In this document: piece after piece, positions 61,951 through 64,000 of the stretch | Position numbering within the stretch: position 1 is the stretch's first letter | How the letters are laid out: each line of letters opens with the position of its first letter | NCBI RefSeq assembly: GCF_042434745.1 | Contig: NZ_JBHLSS010000145.1 | DNA length: 64,000 bases | Source: Azotobacter paspali | Lineage (GTDB): Bacteria; Pseudomonadota; Gammaproteobacteria; Pseudomonadales; Pseudomonadaceae | Direction: 5' to 3' (one strand) | Program-made: the position numbers and the translations under genes | The notes under the pieces: generated by a model | What the model was told of the DNA's origin: nothing | The model's input: only the letters and a program-made list of their open reading frames with translations | The model's database searches: none

Positions 61951-63144
61951 ATGGCTCATGTACCCCAGATCAAGATTCCCGCCACCTATATCCGCGGCGG
62001 TACCAGCAAGGGCGTGTTCTTCCGTCTGCAGGACCTGCCGAAAGCCTGCAGGGTGCCCGGCGAGGCCCGCGACAGGCTGCTGCTGCGGGTGATCGGCAGT
62101 CCCGACCCGTACGGCAAGCAGATCGACGGCATGGGTGGCGCCACCTCGAGCACCAGCAAGACGGTGATCCTCGCCAGGAGCGAGCGGGCCGACCACGACG
62201 TCGATTACCTGTTCGGCCAGGTGTCCATCGACAAGGCCTTCGTCGACTGGTCCGGTAACTGCGGCAACCTGTCCGCCGCGGTCGGTGCCTTCGCCATCAG
62301 CGGCGGCCTGGTCGATCCCAGTCGCATCCCATGGAGCGGCACCTGCACCGTGCGCATCTGGCAGGCCAACATCGGCAAGACCATCGTCGCCCATGTTCCG
62401 ATCACCAACGGTGAAGTGCAGGAAACTGGCGACTTCGAACTGGATGGCGTGACCTTCCCGGCGGCCGAAGTGCAACTGGAGTTCCTCGATCCGGCCGACG
62501 AGGGCGAAGGCGAGGGGGGGGGGTCGATGTTCCCAACCGGCAACCTGGTCGACGACCTGGAGGTGCCGGGTGTCGGCACCTTCAAGGCGACCATGATCAA
62601 CGCCGGCATCCCCACCGTGTTCGTCAATGCCGAAGACATCGGCTACACCGGCACCGAACTGCAGGACGCCATCAACAACGATCCGAAGCAACTGGAGCGT
62701 TTCGAGACCATCCGCGCCTATGGCGCGCTGCGCATGGGCTTGATCAAGGATGTGAGCGAGGCCGCCAACCGCCAACACACACCCAAGGTCGCCTTCGTCG
62801 CCAAGCCCAGGGATTACGTCGCCTCCAGTGGCAAGCAGGTCGCTGCCGGCGACGTGGACCTGTTGGTGCGTGCGCTGTCGATGGGCAAGTTGCACCACGC
62901 CATGATGGGCACGGCCGCCGTGGCCATCGGCACGGCCGCGGCGATTCCGGGCACCCTGGTCAATCTTGCCGCCGGTGGTGGCGAGCGCAATGCCGTGCGT
63001 TTCGGCCATCCGTCCGGCACCCTGCGCGTCGGTGCCGAGGCCAGATTGGTCGACGGCGAATGGACGGTCACCAAGGCCATCATGAGCCGCAGCGCCCGTG
63101 TGCTAATGGAGGGCTGGGTCCGCGTGCCGGGCGACTCCTTCTAG
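61951..63144 (+). CDS. prpF: PrpF, 2-methylaconitate cis-trans isomerase
   Basis: A 397-residue isomerase of the AcnD pathway. Family motifs are IPATYIRGGTSKGVFFRLQD, GSPDPYGKQIDGMGGATSST, FVDWSGNCGNLSAAVGAFAI, IPTVFVNAEDIGYTGTELQD and VRFGHPSGTLRVGAEARLV. ATG 61951 was chosen because homologues start here; the frame is open 105 bp further upstream. A run of nine G (62515-62523) codes for EGEGGGSM. The TAG stop overlaps the repeat at 63142. Confidence 0.96.
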   Translation: MAHVPQIKIPATYIRGGTSKGVFFRLQDLPKACRVPGEARDRLLLRVIGSPDPYGKQIDGMGGATSSTSKTVILARSERADHDVDYLFGQVSIDKAFVDWSGNCGNLSAAVGAFAISGGLVDPSRIPWSGTCTVRIWQANIGKTIVAHVPITNGEVQETGDFELDGVTFPAAEVQLEFLDPADEGEGEGGGSMFPTGNLVDDLEVPGVGTFKATMINAGIPTVFVNAEDIGYTGTELQDAINNDPKQLERFETIRAYGALRMGLIKDVSEAANRQHTPKVAFVAKPRDYVASSGKQVAAGDVDLLVRALSMGKLHHAMMGTAAVAIGTAAAIPGTLVNLAAGGGERNAVRFGHPSGTLRVGAEARLVDGEWTVTKAIMSRSARVLMEGWVRVPGDSF

Positions 63145-63287
63145 AGCACCTCTAAAAACTACCTGCGTGGTCATCGCTGCGTTAAAAACAGGCTCAAAAT
63201 GCTCATTTACAGCGCGTAAACTCTGCTTTTTCGCCTGTTTTTGCCTTGCGCTGACTGCCTCGCCTACGTTTTTAGAGGTGCCCTCTA
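63142..63287. repeat. 146-bp inverted-repeat element (MITE-like), a different family
   Basis: TAGAGCACCTCTAAAAAC (63142-63159) at the left and GTTTTTAGAGGTGCCCTCTA (63268-63287) at the right are complementary except for two extra bases. TA flanks both ends. The middle is AT-richer with GTTAAAAACAGGC / GCCTGTTTTTGCC. It resembles short non-autonomous elements common in pseudomonad genomes. The prpF TAG stop is its first codon. Confidence 0.75.
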
Positions 63288-63447
63288 AGGTGTCCCTGCG
63301 GACTTGCTCGGGAAATGGAACTGACCAGTTGTCGAGCGCAGTTCTTCGGAGACGGGCACGGGCTATCGATACGTAATCCGGAATGGCCGCTTCTTCGACT
63401 CGTTCCGGTCGAGACTTCTGACACGGGCGGCGGGTGATATGAAAAAT

Positions 63448-63469
63448 CGGGAGTTCGACTCCCGGTTTT
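63448..63469. terminator. Probable terminator of the PEP synthase regulator gene
   Basis: CGGGAGTTCGACTCCCG forms a perfect 7-bp stem with a TCG loop. On the minus strand it is followed by ATTTTTC and on the plus strand by GTTTTCC. It lies about 50 bp beyond the stop of the leftward gene. The stem looks like a tRNA T-arm, but no tRNA body surrounds it. Confidence 0.65.
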
Positions 63470-63515
63470 CCGGATATGGACTATGGATATCCTGTTTCGA
63501 GAGATGGCTATCCAT

Positions 63516-64000
63516 TCATTTCAGGCGTCGTTCGACGCCCTTCTCGACCAGGATTTTTGCGGAAATTTCCTCCACCGAGAAATGGGTGGAATTGATGAAG
63601 GGAATTTTTTCGCGTCGCAGCAGTTTCTCCGTTTCGCGCACTTCGAACTCGCATTGGGAGAAGCTGGAATAGCGGCTGTTCGGCTTGCGCTCGTGACGAA
63701 TGGCGACCAGTCGCTCGCTGTCGATGGTCAGCCCGAAGAGTTTTTCCCGATAGGGTTTCAGTGCCGTCGGTAACTGTAGGCGTTCCATGTCCTCCTCCGT
63801 GAGTGGGTAATTGGCGGCACGGATGCCATACTGCATAGCCATGTACAGACAGGTCGGGGTCTTGCCGCTGCGCGAGACGCCCACCAGGATCAGATCGGCC
63901 TTGTCGTAATAGTGAGTGCGGGCACCGTCGTCATTGTCGAGAGCGAAGTTCACTGCTTCGATCCGCTCCATGTAATGAGCGTTGTGACTGATGGAGTGCG
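63516..64000 (-). CDS. ppsR: PEP synthase regulatory protein (PSRP), C-terminal part
   Basis: The frame is open to the right edge: HSISHNAHYMERIEAVNFAL then DNDDGARTHYYDKADLILVG, VSRSGKTPTCLYMAMQYGIR and AANYPLTEEDMERLQLP. This is the bifunctional kinase/pyrophosphorylase that switches PEP synthase off and on by threonine phosphorylation, with the P-loop-like GVSRSGKT. About 160 of the usual 270 residues are here, and the start lies beyond 64000. In pseudomonads it is normally divergent from ppsA, which would be outside the window. Confidence 0.94.
   Translation of the reverse strand, partial: HSISHNAHYMERIEAVNFALDNDDGARTHYYDKADLILVGVSRSGKTPTCLYMAMQYGIRAANYPLTEEDMERLQLPTALKPYREKLFGLTIDSERLVAIRHERKPNSRYSSFSQCEFEVRETEKLLRREKIPFINSTHFSVEEISAKILVEKGVERRLK

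Noticed and set aside
63448..63464. A tRNA-like T-arm (CGGGAGTTCGACTCCCG).
   Set aside because: No acceptor stem, anticodon arm or CCA end can be folded around it. The T/A tails fit a terminator.

Overview
The window is high-GC DNA of a gammaproteobacterium in the Pseudomonadaceae, most probably Azotobacter. The Pseudomonas signals are a cysB/cysH pair, an ldt-oprI pair, dksA2-cobW-DUF1826, prpR-prpB-prpC-acnD-prpF, OprD-type porins and FpvA/FecIR-type iron signalling. The Azotobacter signal is a two-domain ModG/Mop molybdate-binding protein. Species assignment is inference, since no rRNA or tRNA gene lies in the window.

Layout. 1-2.75 kb: the start of an OprD porin, then gluconate permease and gluconokinase with three copies of a TAGCGCTA operator. 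3.2-8.0 kb: a sulfonate/taurine-type ABC importer (binding protein, two permeases, ATPase) interrupted by a frameshifted MFS gene and preceded by a possible sigma-54 promoter. 8.1-8.5 kb: a scar made of an IS200-type transposase tail and an OprD tail. 8.6-12.2 kb: two unknown small genes, ModG, a sirtuin, an AT-rich stretch with DnaA-box-like sites, and a glutathione S-transferase. 12.6-16.6 kb: fecI-fecR-TonB siderophore receptor under a Fur box.

16.9-22.6 kb is the most interesting region. It is a tightly overlapping operon with a short leader ORF, an HMA2-type protein, a ferritin-like protein, a DUF5132-like membrane protein, a small glycine-rich membrane protein, a Tyr/Gly-rich membrane-anchored protein and an atypical P1B-type ATPase. 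It is followed by a FeoA-like fragment, dps, and a convergent HMA2 membrane protein. The composition resembles ferrosome (fez) iron-storage organelle loci, here joined to two ferritin-fold proteins and next to siderophore uptake genes.

23-35.6 kb: a PAS-GGDEF protein, a decayed aminotransferase, an ion channel, DUF2946 plus a second TonB receptor, several envelope proteins, a P2-type cation ATPase, and a CHAD protein. 35.7-38.1 kb: a zinc-starvation operon (Zur-like box, zinc-independent DksA2, CobW GTPase, DUF1826). 38.4-52.9 kb: mostly housekeeping (tatD, mltF, thpR, greB, ybbAP-like ABC, tesA, L,D-transpeptidase, oprI, aroF, cysB, cysH, pabB). 53-56.1 kb: a three-gene ATP-grasp / inactive transglutaminase-7TM / retropepsin-like protease operon. 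56.3-63.1 kb: the 2-methylcitrate (propionate) operon with two GntR operators. The right edge holds the PEP synthase regulator.

Three dispersed palindromic repeats (12.2, 38.1 and 63.1 kb) each lie between convergent genes and each overlaps a TAG stop codon. The first two belong to one nested-stem family whose paired arms differ in a compensatory way.
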